This document shows positions 43,918-53,390 of a stretch of DNA of 64,000 bases, one piece after another. Both the position numbers and the translations under genes were made by a program. Position 1 is the first letter of the stretch. Each line of letters starts with the position of its first letter. The DNA comes from Flavobacteriaceae bacterium MAR_2009_75. Its GTDB lineage: Bacteria; Bacteroidota; Bacteroidia; Flavobacteriales; Flavobacteriaceae. The notes beneath the pieces are model-generated. The model did not search any database and was not told the DNA's origin. It saw only the letters and a program-made list of their open reading frames with translations. The stretch is taken from assembly GCA_002813285.1 (NCBI GenBank), contig PHTZ01000001.1:2169501-2233500 (forward strand), written 5' to 3'.

Positions 43918-45816
43918 TTAATATGCCCTTTGGTTCTTTCCTTCATAAAAATTGATAAAGGCTCTGTTTACCACCCGATTACCACCAGGCGTTGGGTAAT
44001 CGCCCGTAAAATACCAGTCCCCTAAATTTTTAGGGCAGGCCTCATGAAGATTGTCTATAGTCTGATATATGATATCCACTTCGGCCTTTATTCCCTCAGG
44101 GCTCAATAACTCCCCGATTTTTTCAGATATCTCTTCAGCTGTAAATGGAGCATAAAACTCTTTAACATAATTTACGACCTCGGCATCTTTTGAGTTAACT
44201 TGAAGTAAACACTTATCGTATATATCATCTACAATATTCATGGTCAATCGTTCTTGATGAAGTGCCAAGGCTGCCTTAAATGCAATAAAGTCTTCCAACT
44301 TGGCCATATCAATACCGTAACAATCAGGGTATCTGATTTGGGGAGCGGAAGAAACTACAATTATTTTTTTTGGTGAAAGTCGGTCCAGTATGCGAAGTAT
44401 GCTCCTTTTCAAGGTGGTACCCCTTACGATACTATCATCAATTATTACCAAATTATCGCCCTCCTTAACTGAACCGTACGATATATCGTAAACGTGGGTG
44501 ACTAAATCATCTCTACTACTATCTTGCGTAATAAACGTTCGAAGTTTGGCATCTTTAATGGCTACCTTTTCAATACGCGGCCTGATTTCTAAAATGGAGT
44601 GAAGCTCCTCACTGGTAATTTTAGAGCCGATAGCCAAAATTTGCTCTTCTTTACGCTTGTTCAAGTAGTTCTGAGCCTCTTTGACCATGCCAAAGAAAGA
44701 AGTCTCGGCCGTATTGGGTATATATGAGAAAACGGTATTCTTTATATCGTGATCAATAGACTTAAGTATTTGTGGGAAAAGCAACTTCCCCAATTTCTTT
44801 CGTTCTTGATAGATTTCCTTATCACTTCCCCGTGAAAAATAAATACGCTCAAAAGAACAGGCTTTGCGCTCTACCGGAGGTAAAATCTCCTTAACGGAAA
44901 AGCTTCCATTTTTCTTAATAATAATAGCATTTCCGGGATCAAGCTCAATAACCTCATCATAAGGCACATTAAAAACCGTTTGAATTGCAGGTCGCTCAGA
45001 GGCTACCACCACTACCTCATCATCTTGATAATAATAGGCTGGGCGTATACCCGCTGGATCCCTTAAAACAAAGGCGTCACCGTGACCCAATAATCCTGCC
45101 ATGGCATAACCACCATCCCAGTTTTTTGATGCCCTTCGTAAAATCTTACCTACTTTTAAACGGTCTGCAATCAATGGTGAAGCTTCTTGTTTGGTATAGC
45201 CTTCTTTCTTGATCTGCTTGTAAAGCTTGGCAACGGCATCATCTAGAAAATGCCCGATTTTTTCCATTACGGTAACGGTATCGGCCATCTCTTTCGGATG
45301 CTGACCTAATTGTACCAAGTTGTCGAACAATTCATGAACATTGGTCATATTAAAGTTGCCGGCAACGATAAGGTTACGATGCATCCAATTATTTTGACGC
45401 AAAAACGGGTGTACACTCTCTATACTGTTCTTACCGAAAGTACCATATCGTACATGCCCCAATAATACCTCGCCTATATAGGGTATGTGTTGTTTCTGTA
45501 AAGCAACATCATCACGATATTCAGGGTGCTCAAGCAAAGTTGTATTGATCCTGTCGTTGATCTGTGCAAAAATATCTTGAATAGGCTGTTGTGCACAAGA
45601 ACGAACACGGCTCATATAGCGTTCCCCGGCGGTTACATCAAGTTTAATGCTGGCGAAACCTGCACCGTCTTGACCACGGTTGTGCTGCTTCTCCATCATC
45701 AGGTACATTTTGTTTACCCCATAAAAGGCCGTGCCATACTTTTCTTTGTAGTATTCTAAAGGCTTTAACAAACGAATTACCGAAATACCGCATTCGTGTT
45801 TGATAGCGTCGCTCAT
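43918..45816 (-). CDS. purF: Amidophosphoribosyltransferase, long Bacteroidota form
   Basis: This 632-residue protein begins MSDAIKHE-CGI; Cys9 would become the N-terminal nucleophile of the class II glutamine amidotransferase domain after propeptide removal. The C-terminal phosphoribosyltransferase motif is VIIDDSIVRGTTL. It makes 5-phosphoribosylamine from PRPP and glutamine, the first step of purine synthesis. It is longer than typical PurF (about 500 residues); extra segments lie in the middle and at the C-terminus, and flavobacteria often have such a second form. A canonical Shine-Dalgarno sequence precedes it. The catalytic set looks intact, but it could be a paralogue with altered regulation. 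Confidence 0.85.
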   Translation of the reverse strand: MSDAIKHECGISVIRLLKPLEYYKEKYGTAFYGVNKMYLMMEKQHNRGQDGAGFASIKLDVTAGERYMSRVRSCAQQPIQDIFAQINDRINTTLLEHPEYRDDVALQKQHIPYIGEVLLGHVRYGTFGKNSIESVHPFLRQNNWMHRNLIVAGNFNMTNVHELFDNLVQLGQHPKEMADTVTVMEKIGHFLDDAVAKLYKQIKKEGYTKQEASPLIADRLKVGKILRRASKNWDGGYAMAGLLGHGDAFVLRDPAGIRPAYYYQDDEVVVVASERPAIQTVFNVPYDEVIELDPGNAIIIKKNGSFSVKEILPPVERKACSFERIYFSRGSDKEIYQERKKLGKLLFPQILKSIDHDIKNTVFSYIPNTAETSFFGMVKEAQNYLNKRKEEQILAIGSKITSEELHSILEIRPRIEKVAIKDAKLRTFITQDSSRDDLVTHVYDISYGSVKEGDNLVIIDDSIVRGTTLKRSILRILDRLSPKKIIVVSSAPQIRYPDCYGIDMAKLEDFIAFKAALALHQERLTMNIVDDIYDKCLLQVNSKDAEVVNYVKEFYAPFTAEEISEKIGELLSPEGIKAEVDIIYQTIDNLHEACPKNLGDWYFTGDYPTPGGNRVVNRAFINFYEGKNQRAY

Positions 45817-45823
45817 TTTATAT

Positions 45824-45829
45824 CTCCTT
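45824..45829 (-). promoter_or_regulatory. Canonical Shine-Dalgarno site of purF
   Basis: The minus strand reads AAGGAG, 7 nt before the ATG at 45816. Other genes here mostly lack such sites, as is usual in Bacteroidota, so this one stands out. Confidence 0.7.
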
Positions 45830-45842
45830 ATTTATTAAAAAA

Positions 45843-45862
45843 GCCCCTGTTTGGATAGGGGC
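45843..45862 (-). terminator. Terminator between the PfkB-family gene and purF
   Basis: The stem GCCCCT/AGGGGC (45843-45848 and 45857-45862) is followed on the minus strand by TTTTTTAATAAATAAGG. It lies 5 nt after the kinase stop and just before the purF Shine-Dalgarno, so some read-through into purF is possible. Confidence 0.75.
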
Positions 45863-45867
45863 GTGTT

Positions 45868-46794
45868 TTATTTTAATTCTATATCAAATTGGGTGAGGGC
45901 TTTAAACTCATGGAGTCTTTTGTCCACCTCGTGCCTTCTTAAGTTTTCCATTCGTTCGGTGCCGAACTTTTCTACGCAGAAGGAAGCCAAGTTAGACCCA
46001 TGAATGACCGCATTTTTCATATTTTCAAAAGACAAGTCGTTCGTTGCCGCTAAATACCCCGTAAAGCCACCGGCAAAAGTATCGCCTGCTCCCGTTGGGT
46101 CAAAAACCTCTTCTAACGGTAGTGCGGGAGCAAAGAAAATTTGCTCTTTATGAAACAAAAGCGCCCCGTGCTCGCCCTTTTTAATAACTACATATTTAGG
46201 CCCCATCTTCTGAATAGCCTCTGCGGCCTTAACCAAAGAATATTCTTCGGTCAATTGCCGGGCCTCTTCATCATTAATAGTGATAACATCGATATGTTGA
46301 ATGACTTCTTTCAATTCAGTAAGTGCATTATCCATCCAAAAATTCATCGTATCCAAAACTATAAGCTTTGGTCGTGTTTTCATCTGTTGAATTACACTTA
46401 ATTGAACGGAAGGGTGCAAATTACCCAGCATCACCACATCTGCATCGATAAAATGCCCAGGTACCTTCGGCTGAAAGTCTGCCAGCGTATTTAAATCTGT
46501 GATAAGCGTATCTCTACTGTTAAGGTCATTATGGTATTTTCCTTTCCAATAAAAGGTTTTTCCACCTTGCACAACTTCAACACCTGTGAGGTCAATATTT
46601 TTAGACTTTAAGGTTTCTAGGTAAGAGTCGGGGAGGTCATCACCAACGATGGAAACAATACCTGATTCAACATCAAATTGTGAAGCTGCCAATCCGATAA
46701 AGGTCGCCGCACCGCCCAGAACTTTTCCTGTTTTCCCAAAAGGAGTTTCGATTTCATCAATGGCAACAGTACCTACAATCAAAAGTTTACCCAT
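45868..46794 (-). CDS. PfkB-family carbohydrate/nucleoside kinase
   Basis: From ATG 46794 the protein is 308 residues; a TTG four codons earlier is less likely. It begins MGKLLIVGTVAIDEIETP, has GGAATFIGLAASQF near the substrate pocket and DPTGAGDTFAGGFTGYLA as the PfkB C-terminal signature with the catalytic Asp. The family includes ribokinase, adenosine kinase and fructokinase; position between rnhA and purF hints at a nucleoside or ribose substrate. It is a well-kept neighbour of purine genes in flavobacteria, but the substrate is not proven. Confidence 0.88.
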   Translation of the reverse strand: MGKLLIVGTVAIDEIETPFGKTGKVLGGAATFIGLAASQFDVESGIVSIVGDDLPDSYLETLKSKNIDLTGVEVVQGGKTFYWKGKYHNDLNSRDTLITDLNTLADFQPKVPGHFIDADVVMLGNLHPSVQLSVIQQMKTRPKLIVLDTMNFWMDNALTELKEVIQHIDVITINDEEARQLTEEYSLVKAAEAIQKMGPKYVVIKKGEHGALLFHKEQIFFAPALPLEEVFDPTGAGDTFAGGFTGYLAATNDLSFENMKNAVIHGSNLASFCVEKFGTERMENLRRHEVDKRLHEFKALTQFDIELK

Positions 46795-46883
46795 AAGGTC
46801 TTGCAATTTTGCTGCAAATATAAGGTTTTGCTAAGCGAATATACCTTACGGCGGATATCAAATTATAAAATTCGGCAAACGGT

Positions 46884-47519
46884 TTATTTTCTTCCAAAAT
46901 CTGCAGGAATCTCTCCCCAAGCCTTGGTCTCCCATTTGACAATTGGCGTACGGTAAGAGTTGCTTTTTAGCCAAAGTATCGCCCTGCGAATCAATTCGAA
47001 AAGTTCTTTATTTTTTTCTGTTTCCTGCAACTTGGTATTACAGGTTTTTTTTCGAACCCAGCTCATTGCCGTTCTAGAATCGGTATAAATGATTCGATCA
47101 CTATTGTTTTGCTTTAAATAAGCCAACCCGTGTACGATGGCCAAAAATTCCCCGATATTGTTGGTGCCCTGAGCAAACGGACCTTGCCTGAAAAGCTTCT
47201 TTCCCGTTTTGGTATCTACCCCTTGGTATTCCATGACCCCGGGGTTTCCACTAGATGCGGCATCTACAGATATAGAATTATGATTGGGAGAACCATATTT
47301 TAAGAGTTCTTGAGGTGAAAGTGTAGAACCCACTTTTTTCTTCCCTTTGAAATCATCATAATTGCCATTATAGGCTTTTTTGGCTTCGGCAAAAGTTGAA
47401 AAAGATTTGTACTGCGCTCCTTTAAAACCTTCAATAGCCGCCTTACAATCTCGCCAAGTATTATAAATGCCGGGGCGCTTGCCCTTCCAAACGGTATAGA
47501 ATTTTTCTTTTTTGGCCAT
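46884..47519 (-). CDS. rnhA: Ribonuclease H with N-terminal viroplasmin domain
   Basis: This 211-residue protein has a viroplasmin-like hybrid-binding domain at residues 1-50 (KFYTVWKGKRPGIYNTWRDCKAAIEGFKGAQYKSF region) and an RNase H domain at about 72-211. Catalytic acids lie in ISVDAASSGNPG, TNNIGEFLAI and YTDSRTAMSW. It cleaves RNA in RNA-DNA hybrids. Its start directly abuts the purN stop, so the two are co-transcribed. Confidence 0.93.
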   Translation of the reverse strand: MAKKEKFYTVWKGKRPGIYNTWRDCKAAIEGFKGAQYKSFSTFAEAKKAYNGNYDDFKGKKKVGSTLSPQELLKYGSPNHNSISVDAASSGNPGVMEYQGVDTKTGKKLFRQGPFAQGTNNIGEFLAIVHGLAYLKQNNSDRIIYTDSRTAMSWVRKKTCNTKLQETEKNKELFELIRRAILWLKSNSYRTPIVKWETKAWGEIPADFGRK

Positions 47520-48095
47520 TTAGTTCTCTGCTAACAGTTTTTCGACAACTTTTGGAAAATGTTCATACTCCAATTCATGAACCTTGGCAGCAATGGTTTC
47601 GGGCGTGTCTTTAGAATCTACAACCGTTTTGGCCTGTTGTATTATGGCGCCCTCATCGTAGTTCTCGTTTACGTAGTGGATGGTTATACCGGTTTCAACC
47701 TCATTATTGGCTTTAACGGCTTCATGAACTTTGCTGCCATACATTCCTTTACCACCATATTTAGGCAGTAAGGCGGGGTGTATATTGATAATTTTATCGG
47801 GAAAGCTGAGAATTAAATCTTTAGGTATTTTCCATAGGAAACCGGCCAGCACGATTAAATCGGGCTGTATCGACTTTAACACATTTAAGACAAAATCAGT
47901 TTTATAAAAAGAATGCCGATTAAAATAAATTGCATTAATACCCAATCTATCGCACCGATCCAAAACTTTTGCCTCCTTTTTGTTGGTCAAAACAGCAACT
48001 ACCTCAATTCTTTGGCTGTCTTTAAAGTAATTGGCAATGTTTTCGACATTGGATCCAGAACCCGAGGCAAAAAGTACTATACGTTTCGTTTTCAA
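47520..48095 (-). CDS. purN: Phosphoribosylglycinamide formyltransferase
   Basis: This 191-residue protein has the PurN layout: FASGSGSNVENIANYF near the N-terminus binds phosphate, LAGFLWKIP and NIHPALLPKYGGKGMYG hold the catalytic Asn-His, and VNENYDEGAIIQQ the catalytic Asp. It transfers formyl from 10-formyl-tetrahydrofolate to GAR in purine synthesis. The start codon is TTG at 48095; no ATG is available before the upstream in-frame stop. It is followed without a gap by rnhA. Confidence 0.93.
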   Translation of the reverse strand: MKTKRIVLFASGSGSNVENIANYFKDSQRIEVVAVLTNKKEAKVLDRCDRLGINAIYFNRHSFYKTDFVLNVLKSIQPDLIVLAGFLWKIPKDLILSFPDKIINIHPALLPKYGGKGMYGSKVHEAVKANNEVETGITIHYVNENYDEGAIIQQAKTVVDSKDTPETIAAKVHELEYEHFPKVVEKLLAEN

Positions 48096-48319
48096 AAAAT
48101 TGGAATTTAAACGAGCAGTTAATCAATTGATATATCTATCGAACAGAAGAAAAATGGTTAAAATTCTTCTTGAATTCAACTCATCTGAATTAAATTTCAA
48201 AGATTTTTTTAAAAATGATGAGCTAAAAATATTTGAAGCGAAAATAGCACTCTTGCATTTAAATTTAGTAAATTACCATACATTTTATCGGTTAATAGTG
48301 TTATTCAACCAAAGTTTTT

Positions 48320-48327
48320 TATTTTTG
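48320..48327 (+). promoter_or_regulatory. Candidate -7 promoter element of acpP
   Basis: TATTTTTG matches TAnnTTTG, about 32 nt before the acpP ATG. A GTG, not TTG, sits 19 nt upstream, so the -33 box is degenerate. Confidence 0.5.
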
Positions 48328-48358
48328 CCAACAATTTAAATTTAAAACCAATTTTATT

Positions 48359-48592
48359 ATGTCAGACATTGCATCAAGAGTAAAAGCTATCATCGTTGAT
48401 AAATTAGGTGTTGATGAAAACGAAGTGGTAACGGAAGCTAGCTTTACAAACGACCTAGGGGCAGATTCTTTGGATACAGTGGAATTGATTATGGAGTTCG
48501 AGAAAGAATTTGATATCCAAATCCCAGACGATCAAGCTGAGAACATCGCAACAGTTGGCCAGGCCATTAGTTATATAGAAGAAGCGAAATAA
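48359..48592 (+). CDS. acpP: Acyl carrier protein
   Basis: This 77-residue acidic protein has Ser37 in [12 protein letters not shown], the phosphopantetheine site, and full family length. It carries growing fatty acyl chains. fabF and rnc follow, the classic acpP-fabF-rnc order. A 13-bp hairpin with T-run lies between acpP and fabF, which would make acpP more abundant than fabF transcripts. Confidence 0.97.
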   Translation: MSDIASRVKAIIVDKLGVDENEVVTEASFTNDLGADSLDTVELIMEFEKEFDIQIPDDQAENIATVGQAISYIEEAK

Positions 48593-48618
48593 TCTTTATG
48601 GTTCTTTAAAAGAGATTC

Positions 48619-48658
48619 AAAATTATCCATGTGGTAACCTTATCGCATGGATAATTTT
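48619..48658 (+). terminator. Terminator or attenuator between acpP and fabF
   Basis: The perfect 13-bp stem AAAATTATCCATG/CATGGATAATTTT with a 14-nt loop is followed by a run of eight T in total. It starts 26 nt after the acpP stop. Confidence 0.85.
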
Positions 48659-48704
48659 TTTTAATTTACGGTTGGCTTAAAATCAAAACGAAAAATTAAG
48701 TTCA

Positions 48705-49958
48705 ATGCAATTAAAGCGAGTAGTAGTTACCGGACTTGGAGCATTAACTCCTATAGGTAATAATATTGAAGAATATTGGGAAGGTCTCAAAGAAGGCAAA
48801 AGCGGTTCAGCACCGGTTACCTATTACGACACTGAGAAATTTAAGGTCAAATTTGCTTGTGAACTCAAGAATTTCAATGCAGAGGATCATTTCGACCGAA
48901 AAGAAGCTCGTAAGCTAGATCGATTTGCACAATATGCATTGGTTTCTTCAGACGAAGCTATAAAAGACTCAGGTCTTGATCTTGACAGCCTTGATAAATT
49001 TCGCGTTGGTGTTATCTGGGGTGCAGGTATCGGAGGTCTCGAAACTTTTCAGAACGAAGTCATGAACTTTGCCGAAGGCAACGGTACACCTCGTTTCAAT
49101 CCTTTTTTTATCCCGAAAATGATTGCAGATATTGCCCCTGGACATATCTCGATCAAACATGGTTTCATGGGGCCTAACTATACTACGGTTTCCGCATGTG
49201 CCTCATCGGCCAATGCTTTGATCGATGCGTTAAATTATATTCGACTTGGCCACTGCGACGTAATCGTTTCCGGCGGTAGTGAAGCGGCCGTTACCATAGC
49301 AGGTATGGGCGGATTTGGTGCCATGCATGCCTTGTCTACAAGAAATGAAAGCCCCGAAACAGCCTCAAGGCCTTTCGATGCGACGAGAGATGGCTTTGTT
49401 TTAGGTGAAGGTGCAGGTGCGCTTATTCTTGAAGAATATGAGCATGCCAAGGCACGTGGAGCAAAAATATATGCGGAAGTCGCCGGTGGCGGACTTTCAA
49501 GTGATGCCTATCACATGACCGCACCGCACCCTGATGGAATCGGTGTGGTTCGAGTTATGGAAAACTGTTTGCGCGACGCTGGCCTTAAGCCTGAAGATGT
49601 AGATGCTATTAACACCCACGGCACTTCAACCCCTTTAGGTGATGTTGCCGAGCTGAAAGCAATTAGTGAAGTATTTGGAGACCATGCCCCGAATATCAAT
49701 ATCAACTCTACGAAATCAATGACCGGTCACCTTTTGGGGGCTGCAGGTGCAATTGAGGCAATTGCTTCGATTCTGGCCATGAAACATGGGATAGTGCCAC
49801 CAACTATCAACCATTCAGTTGTAGATGAGAATATTGATCCAACTCTAAATCTCACCCTTAATAAAGCGCAAGAGCGAGAGGTCAATGTTGCATTGAGCAA
49901 CACCTTCGGATTTGGCGGTCATAATGCTTGCGTTATATTCAAAAAAATAAGCGAGTAA
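48705..49958 (+). CDS. fabF: Beta-ketoacyl-ACP synthase II
   Basis: This 417-residue condensing enzyme has the full catalytic triad: Cys165 in VSACASSANAL, His in NTHGTSTPLGD and His in KSMTGHLLGAAGAIEA. It elongates acyl-ACP with malonyl-ACP. It lies between acpP and rnc with a 5-nt gap to rnc. Confidence 0.97.
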   Translation: MQLKRVVVTGLGALTPIGNNIEEYWEGLKEGKSGSAPVTYYDTEKFKVKFACELKNFNAEDHFDRKEARKLDRFAQYALVSSDEAIKDSGLDLDSLDKFRVGVIWGAGIGGLETFQNEVMNFAEGNGTPRFNPFFIPKMIADIAPGHISIKHGFMGPNYTTVSACASSANALIDALNYIRLGHCDVIVSGGSEAAVTIAGMGGFGAMHALSTRNESPETASRPFDATRDGFVLGEGAGALILEEYEHAKARGAKIYAEVAGGGLSSDAYHMTAPHPDGIGVVRVMENCLRDAGLKPEDVDAINTHGTSTPLGDVAELKAISEVFGDHAPNININSTKSMTGHLLGAAGAIEAIASILAMKHGIVPPTINHSVVDENIDPTLNLTLNKAQEREVNVALSNTFGFGGHNACVIFKKISE

Positions 49959-49963
49959 AACTG

Positions 49964-50701
49964 ATGGCGTTTCCTTCCAATATATTCAATTCCCATTCCA
50001 AACAGGATGGGGATTTTTTTTTGGGGATAACTAAAATATTAGGGTTCAAGCCCAAAAAGCTCGATATCTACAAACGAGCCTTTTTGCATAGGTCTGCCAA
50101 TAAAAAGGATAATAATGGAAACCCTATGAACTATGAGCGCCTAGAATTCTTAGGCGATTCGATGCTAGGCACTATTATATCAAAGCATTTATATGATGAA
50201 GTACCCGACGGAGACGAGGGCTACTTGACAAAAATGCGTTCAAAAATCGTAAGTCGTAAACACCTTAACGAATTGGGCAAAGATTTAGGTCTTATCAATT
50301 TTGTAAAGAGTAGAATACCCAAATCACATTTTGGCGAGAACATTCACGGTAATGTTTTTGAAGCCCTAGTGGGGGCCATTTATCTTGATCGAGGGTATAA
50401 GTATTGTGAAAAATTTATTGCCGATAGAGTAATAGGGCCCTATGTAGATATCGAACAACTTGAAGGTAAGGTAATCAGCTACAAAAGCCTAGTGATCGAG
50501 TGGTGCCAAAAGCAGAAAAAAACCTTCAACTACAATGTTTATGAAGACACCGGCAACGATACTTTAAAACATTTCGCGGTCAAACTAAGTATTGGGGGAA
50601 AAATAATGGCAAAGGCCAGAGCTACTTCAAAAAAGAAAGCGGAAGAAATCGCTTCAAAAAGAGCCTATTACGCACTTCAAGACAAAATGAAAAAAACTTA
50701 A
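49964..50701 (+). CDS. rnc: Ribonuclease III
   Basis: From ATG 49964, 5 nt after the fabF stop, the protein is 245 residues. An upstream TTG at 49928 inside fabF is unlikely. The catalytic signature is NYERLEFLGDSMLG; the second metal site is in NVFEALVGAIYLDRG. A C-terminal dsRNA-binding domain covers about 165-240 (KSLVIEWCQKQKKTFNYNV region). It processes rRNA precursors and other double-stranded RNA, and could act on structured small RNAs such as those at 43.1-43.8 kb. Confidence 0.95.
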   Translation: MAFPSNIFNSHSKQDGDFFLGITKILGFKPKKLDIYKRAFLHRSANKKDNNGNPMNYERLEFLGDSMLGTIISKHLYDEVPDGDEGYLTKMRSKIVSRKHLNELGKDLGLINFVKSRIPKSHFGENIHGNVFEALVGAIYLDRGYKYCEKFIADRVIGPYVDIEQLEGKVISYKSLVIEWCQKQKKTFNYNVYEDTGNDTLKHFAVKLSIGGKIMAKARATSKKKAEEIASKRAYYALQDKMKKT

Positions 50702-50810
50702 ACCATCCCTTTTGTAACTAAAACGTTATAGAATGCCAAAATTTTGGTTTAGACTTCACTAACCTAGGCGTTGTTCTGTATTAATATTATATTTGCTGCT
50801 TTCTGTGGCT

Positions 50811-51275
50811 ATGGTAGCGATACATAAAATTTCGACGGACTTTTACGAAGATTCCTTCGATTTGATTGCTTTGCACAGCAGTCTTGAAGATTACGCCATG
50901 GCTTACGCTCTTAACCTGTGTCTAAAATCAAATTTTAGAAGAAGGCGTAAAGATCTTGATTTATCGGCGAATGTAGCTGTTCCCATTTTTGAATGGCAAG
51001 ATGATTTCAATGATAGGTATTGGACGTTCTTTCCCAACAATACTATTAGGGAAGACACCTCATCAAGATCAGACCTTTTCAGAAATGAGCCGGCCTTTTC
51101 TACATTTACAGTAGTTTCAGAATACCGAGATGTAGATTATTTTATCAAAATCGAGCAAGATGACCATGATAACACAGAAGAACTCTTAAAAATGCTATTG
51201 GCCGTACCTCGTATAGTTACGGCTTACCATATAGATACAGACAAACTAAAATCTAAGAACAACTTAATTTATTGA
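50811..51275 (+). CDS. IPExxxVDY-family protein
   Basis: From ATG 50811 the protein is 154 residues. The family-defining motif appears in diverged form as VSEYRDVDYFIKIE. This family is confined to Bacteroidota, lies next to pyk and rnc, and has no known function. It is acidic and soluble with no signal peptide. The stop is 4 nt before the pyk start, so the two are co-transcribed. Confidence 0.85.
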   Translation: MVAIHKISTDFYEDSFDLIALHSSLEDYAMAYALNLCLKSNFRRRRKDLDLSANVAVPIFEWQDDFNDRYWTFFPNNTIREDTSSRSDLFRNEPAFSTFTVVSEYRDVDYFIKIEQDDHDNTEELLKMLLAVPRIVTAYHIDTDKLKSKNNLIY

Positions 51276-51279
51276 ATCA

Positions 51280-52728
51280 ATGTCTAGCAAAAAGAAGACA
51301 AAAATAGTTGCCACCCTTGGGCCGGCCACTAGTAAAAAAGAGGTATTAAGAGACATGATCGAAGCTGGGGTAGATGTCTTTCGCATAAATTTTTCACATG
51401 CCAATTACGATGACGTTACCGAGCGAATAAATATGATTCGTGAACTTAATGAAGAATTAGGTTCTTATACATCAATACTAGCCGATTTACAGGGTCCGAA
51501 ACTTAGAGTTGGGGTTATGGCCGGTGAAGTGGTAGTTGAACCTGGTGATGAAATAACATTCGTGACCGGTGAACCATTCGAAGGCACGAAAGAGAAAGTC
51601 TACATGAACTATGAAGCTTTTCCAAGAGATGTAAAGGCTGGTGAACTTATACTTTTAGATGACGGAAAACTTATGTTCCAAGTCGTAAATACGAACGGTG
51701 AGAATGAAGTAAAGGCCAAAGTTGTTCAAGGAGGTCCGTTAAAATCTAAAAAGGGTGTAAACTTACCCAACACTAATATTTCACTACCTGCCCTGACGGA
51801 AAAAGATGTTAATGATGCCATTTTCGCCATTTCTCAAGATGTAGATTGGATCGCTCTTTCGTTTGTTCGCTTTAGTCAAGATTTGATCGACCTACAAAAC
51901 TTAATCAAAGAGCACTCGGAAGTGAAAATTCCGATCATTGCCAAAATCGAAAAGCCGGAAGCAGTAGAAAATATCGATAAGATTGTTGCTTATTGTGACG
52001 GACTTATGGTTGCGCGAGGTGACCTTGGTGTTGAAGTTCCTGCACAAGAGGTTCCGTTAATTCAAAAACAACTTGTTTTACGTGCCAAGAAAGCCCGTAT
52101 ACCTGTGATTATTGCCACTCAAATGATGGAGACCATGATCACGAGCCTCACTCCTACGAGAGCCGAGGTAAATGATGTGGCCAACTCTGTAATGGATGGT
52201 GCCGATGCCGTAATGCTTTCAGGAGAGACTTCGGTTGGAAATTATCCCGTTCAGGTAATCAACAAAATGACAAGTATTCTTGAAAGTGTTGAAAGCTCTG
52301 AACTCATTCAGGTGCCACATGACCCTCCACACATACGTACCAAGCGGTATATTACTAAATCTATATGCTATCATGCGGCTACTATGGCCAATGAAATAAA
52401 GGCAAAGGCAATTTCAACACTCACAAATAGTGGCTATACAGCCTTTCAAATTTCGGCTTGGCGGCCAAGTGCACATATCTTGGTATTTACCGACAACAAG
52501 CGTATTCTGACTCAGTTGAACCTTTTGTGGGGCGTTAGGGCTTTTTATTATGACAGGTATGTGACGACTGATGAAACTATCGACGATGTCAATCAGATTG
52601 CCTGTAAGAAAGGTTTGTTAGAAGAAGGGGATATGCTTATTAGCCTTGCAGCGATGCCTATTAGAGAAAAGGGTATGGTCAATACGCTTAGGGTAACAGA
52701 AATAGAAAGTTGTAATTTTGAAAGCTAG
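51280..52728 (+). CDS. pyk: Pyruvate kinase
   Basis: This 482-residue protein has the pyruvate kinase fold. KTKIVATLGPATSKKEVLRD opens the barrel, IAKIEKPEAVENIDKIV holds the catalytic lysine and acidic metal ligand, and MVARGDLGVEVP follows. The last 120 residues form the allosteric C-domain. It converts PEP and ADP to pyruvate and ATP. It is coupled to the IPExxxVDY gene 4 nt upstream. Confidence 0.97.
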   Translation: MSSKKKTKIVATLGPATSKKEVLRDMIEAGVDVFRINFSHANYDDVTERINMIRELNEELGSYTSILADLQGPKLRVGVMAGEVVVEPGDEITFVTGEPFEGTKEKVYMNYEAFPRDVKAGELILLDDGKLMFQVVNTNGENEVKAKVVQGGPLKSKKGVNLPNTNISLPALTEKDVNDAIFAISQDVDWIALSFVRFSQDLIDLQNLIKEHSEVKIPIIAKIEKPEAVENIDKIVAYCDGLMVARGDLGVEVPAQEVPLIQKQLVLRAKKARIPVIIATQMMETMITSLTPTRAEVNDVANSVMDGADAVMLSGETSVGNYPVQVINKMTSILESVESSELIQVPHDPPHIRTKRYITKSICYHAATMANEIKAKAISTLTNSGYTAFQISAWRPSAHILVFTDNKRILTQLNLLWGVRAFYYDRYVTTDETIDDVNQIACKKGLLEEGDMLISLAAMPIREKGMVNTLRVTEIESCNFES

Positions 52729-52739
52729 CACCAAATAGG

Positions 52740-53261
52740 CTAGGCAACAGCTCTTTCATAGGCGATGAAATTTACCAGTTCGCCCTTTTTATCAAACAAC
52801 GGCTTGCCCTTAATACTACAAGTGTAGGGCGAGCCGTTTTTCTTGTAATTTATTAGCGTTTCTTCAAACGAACGCCCCTGCCCTACCGCCGTTCTAATGC
52901 GATTTTTTACAGATTCACTCGTTTCTGAGCCTTGAAACATTGAAGGTTTGCGCCCAATAACTTCGTTTTTCTTGTATCCGGTCAAATCACTAATATTAGA
53001 ACTGGCAAAAACAATCTTTAAATTCATATCGGTCACAATGACCACGAGATTCTCTTTGATAGAATTTTTATCCCTTTCTGTAAAACCATCCCAATTGTTT
53101 ACTTGAGATAACTGCCATAAATCACTAGAATCACTGAAATGTTCACAGAAAGCATCAAAATAGTTGCAGGTAAAATCGTGTGATAGTAATGGAAAACAAT
53201 TCAATGGCTTAGAACGATAAAATCGCTCCGCCGCCTTGTCATAAAGTTTCATTTCGCTCAT
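52740..53261 (-). CDS. PAS-domain protein, LOV-like without the photoactive cysteine
   Basis: From ATG 53261 the protein is 173 residues; the longer frame lacks an ATG start. Residues about 70-170 form a PAS domain (VIVTDMNLKIVFASSNISDLTGYKKNEVIGRKPSMFQG). GRKPSMFQG sits where LOV domains have GxNCRFLQG, so the flavin-linking cysteine is replaced by proline. There is no output domain; the short N-terminus is helical. It might bind a ligand or a partner protein. It is convergent with pyk and forms a single-gene unit. Confidence 0.75.
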   Translation of the reverse strand: MSEMKLYDKAAERFYRSKPLNCFPLLSHDFTCNYFDAFCEHFSDSSDLWQLSQVNNWDGFTERDKNSIKENLVVIVTDMNLKIVFASSNISDLTGYKKNEVIGRKPSMFQGSETSESVKNRIRTAVGQGRSFEETLINYKKNGSPYTCSIKGKPLFDKKGELVNFIAYERAVA

Positions 53262-53390
53262 CTGAAAACAATAAATGCTCGCGCCAATAGTACAAAATTC
53301 AACGGCATCATACAAATATCAAGCTAAATTGAAATGATGGAACAATTACCTTCGTTTCTTCAATAGTCGTTCTGACTATTTTATAAATAA

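Noticed and set aside
48031-48339. 102-residue plus-strand frame before acpP
   Set aside because: It overlaps the purN start and the acpP promoter region and shows no family features.
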